From assembly GCA_031271875.1 (NCBI GenBank), contig JAISVD010000253.1, positions 1-6,644 of the forward strand: a DNA stretch of 6,644 nucleotides, given 5' to 3'. Below are positions 5,419 to 6,644 of this stretch, piece by piece. The position numbers and the translations under genes are program-made. A model generated the notes under the pieces. That model was given only the letters and a program-made list of their open reading frames with translations. It made no database searches and had not been told where the DNA came from. Each line of letters begins with the position of its first letter. The stretch's first letter is position 1. The DNA is from Spirochaetaceae bacterium (GTDB lineage: Bacteria; Spirochaetota; Spirochaetia; Treponematales; Treponemataceae).

Positions 5419-6644
5419 TCAGGTCCCGACACCGATATAGGTAAAGCCCTCAGCCTCCAGGACCTCCCGTTTGTACACATTCCGGAGATCGAAAAAGAGG
5501 GGCTGTTTCAGCAGGGAACGTACCTTTTTGAGGTCAAGGTTGCGGTACTGGTTCCACTCCGTAAGAAGTACCAGGGCATCCGAGCCGGCCATGGTTTCGT
5601 ACTCATTGTCATGATAGCTTATGGAACCGGAGATATCCTTGAGCCGCCAGGCTGCTTCATGAACAGCGGCGGGATCACAGGCCCGGATAACCGCGCCCTT
5701 CCGGGCAAGTTCTTTCAGTATGGTAATCGCCGGGGCTTCCCGCATATCGTCGGTGTTCGGCTTGAACGCGAGCCCGAGCACAGCTATGGTTTTTCCGGTA
5801 ACCCCTCCGGGTATCCCTGTCTCGATCTTCCGCACCATGGACTCCTTCTGGCGTTCATTGGCGGAGATGGTTGTTTCCACTATGGACAGGGGCGAACCTG
5901 CGTCCCGTCCGATCCGGGCCATCGCCAGTGTATCCTTGGGAAAGCAGCTGCCCCCATATCCCGGCCCCGGGTGGAGAAATTTTCCGCCGATACGGCCGTC
6001 CCGGCCCATCGCCTTTGCCACATCCTGAACATTGGCGCCGACTTTTTCACAGAGGTTCGCAACCTCATTGATAAAGGTGATCTTCACCGCGAGGAAGGAG
6101 TTTGAAGCGTACTTTATCATCTCCGCGGTTTCGATGTTTGTTTCTATATAGGGAGTTTCATTGATGTAAAGAGCCCTGTACACATTCTTCATGAGATCCC
6201 TGGCCCTTCCTGTTTCCGCGCCGATTACAACGCGGTCAGGGTGCATGAAATCCTGAACAGCGGAACCCTCCCGGAGGAATTCGGGGTTTGAAACAACATC
6301 AAAGGTATACTCCTTCGCGGCGGCATCGCCCGAAGACACACGCTTTTCAAGCTCATCGGCGAGCCATTTTATGACTTTCCGGCCTGTGCCCACGGGGACA
6401 GTGCTTTTATCGACAATGACTTTATAGCCGTTCATGGAGGCCCCGATCTCACGGGCAACGGATTCGACATATTTGAGATCCGCGCTTCCGTCATCGGCGG
6501 GGGGGGTCCCGACGGCAATAAAAACAACATCGCATTTCCGTACTGCATCGGACAGATCCGTACTGAAGCTCAGCCGCTTTGAGTCAACGTTGCGCCTGAC
6601 AACATCATCAAGCCCCGGTTCGTAAATAGGGATGCCCCCGCTTT
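5419..6644 (-). CDS. ugd: UDP-glucose 6-dehydrogenase, 5'-partial at right edge
   Basis: Oxidises UDP-glucose twice with NAD+ to UDP-glucuronate in the cytoplasm, feeding surface-polysaccharide synthesis. The frame stays open to the window edge, so the ATG at 6435 is internal. 407 residues are visible, and about 40 N-terminal residues, including the GxGxxG NAD motif, are missing. In visible numbering: YEPGL (7-11), AVGTPP (43-48), STVPVGTG (T81), NPEFLREG (E121, E125), EMIKYASN (K177, N181), and catalytic C233 with D237 in GGSCFPKD. These match the residues known for the Streptococcus pyogenes enzyme (T118, E141, E145, K204, N208, C260, D264). GLAFKPNTDDMREAP (290-304) starts the UDP-binding C-terminal domain, which ends in the usual YIGVG. 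The pattern is UDP-glucose rather than UDP-ManNAc dehydrogenase. A run of eight C on the coding strand (6499-6506) encodes the two prolines of GTPP. The sugar transferase gene follows after 71 bases in the same direction. Confidence 0.95.
   Translation of the reverse strand, partial: SGGIPIYEPGLDDVVRRNVDSKRLSFSTDLSDAVRKCDVVFIAVGTPPADDGSADLKYVESVAREIGASMNGYKVIVDKSTVPVGTGRKVIKWLADELEKRVSSGDAAAKEYTFDVVSNPEFLREGSAVQDFMHPDRVVIGAETGRARDLMKNVYRALYINETPYIETNIETAEMIKYASNSFLAVKITFINEVANLCEKVGANVQDVAKAMGRDGRIGGKFLHPGPGYGGSCFPKDTLAMARIGRDAGSPLSIVETTISANERQKESMVRKIETGIPGGVTGKTIAVLGLAFKPNTDDMREAPAITILKELARKGAVIRACDPAAVHEAAWRLKDISGSISYHDNEYETMAGSDALVLLTEWNQYRNLDLKKVRSLLKQPLFFDLRNVYKREVLEAEGFTYIGVGT

Noticed and set aside
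5335..6105. A 256-codon open frame on the + strand opposite ugd, starting in the intercistronic gap.
   Set aside because: It is fully antisense to the conserved Ugd catalytic and C-terminal domains, with no recognisable motif; a shadow of codon bias.

Overview
The window looks like chromosomal DNA from a diderm (outer-membrane) bacterium of moderate GC content. A spirochaete or a similar environmental diderm is my best guess. The basis is the pair of membrane genes in the middle, which I recognise as the TIGR03546/TIGR03545 families (as I recall, confined to bacteria with outer membranes), together with an archaeal/spirochaete-type M20 metallo-hydrolase. This placement is inference; there is no rRNA or other taxonomic marker. 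Coding density is high, and I see no mobile element, tRNA, rRNA or CRISPR array.

Layout: the left edge (1-1128, + strand) carries the 3' nine-tenths or so of an M20 peptidase-family metallo-hydrolase with all its metal ligands intact. It converges tail to tail, across 29 bases, with a leftward run of four genes that fills the rest of the window. In transcription order (right to left) these are: UDP-glucose 6-dehydrogenase (ugd, start beyond the right edge), a polyprenyl-phosphate glycosyl-1-phosphate transferase that starts exopolysaccharide or O-antigen repeat units, a small polytopic membrane protein (TIGR03546/DUF2062-like), and a large single-pass envelope protein (TIGR03545) with an AsmA-like segment and long coiled coils. 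The last two overlap by four bases (ATGA), so they form a translationally coupled pair.

How they may work together: Ugd makes UDP-glucuronate, and the sugar transferase loads the first phospho-sugar onto undecaprenyl phosphate, so the right half is the edge of a surface-polysaccharide cluster. The coupled pair downstream has no known function. Its topology (a membrane anchor followed by an AsmA-like and beta-rich periplasmic chain, partnered with a small membrane protein) suggests a role in envelope assembly or lipid/glycan movement between membranes. It is the most interesting unexplained part of the window.

Two starts were moved inward from the longest ORF because good Shine-Dalgarno sequences point to internal ATGs (3943 and 5347). 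No convincing promoter or rho-independent terminator is visible. No gap between genes exceeds about 71 bases.
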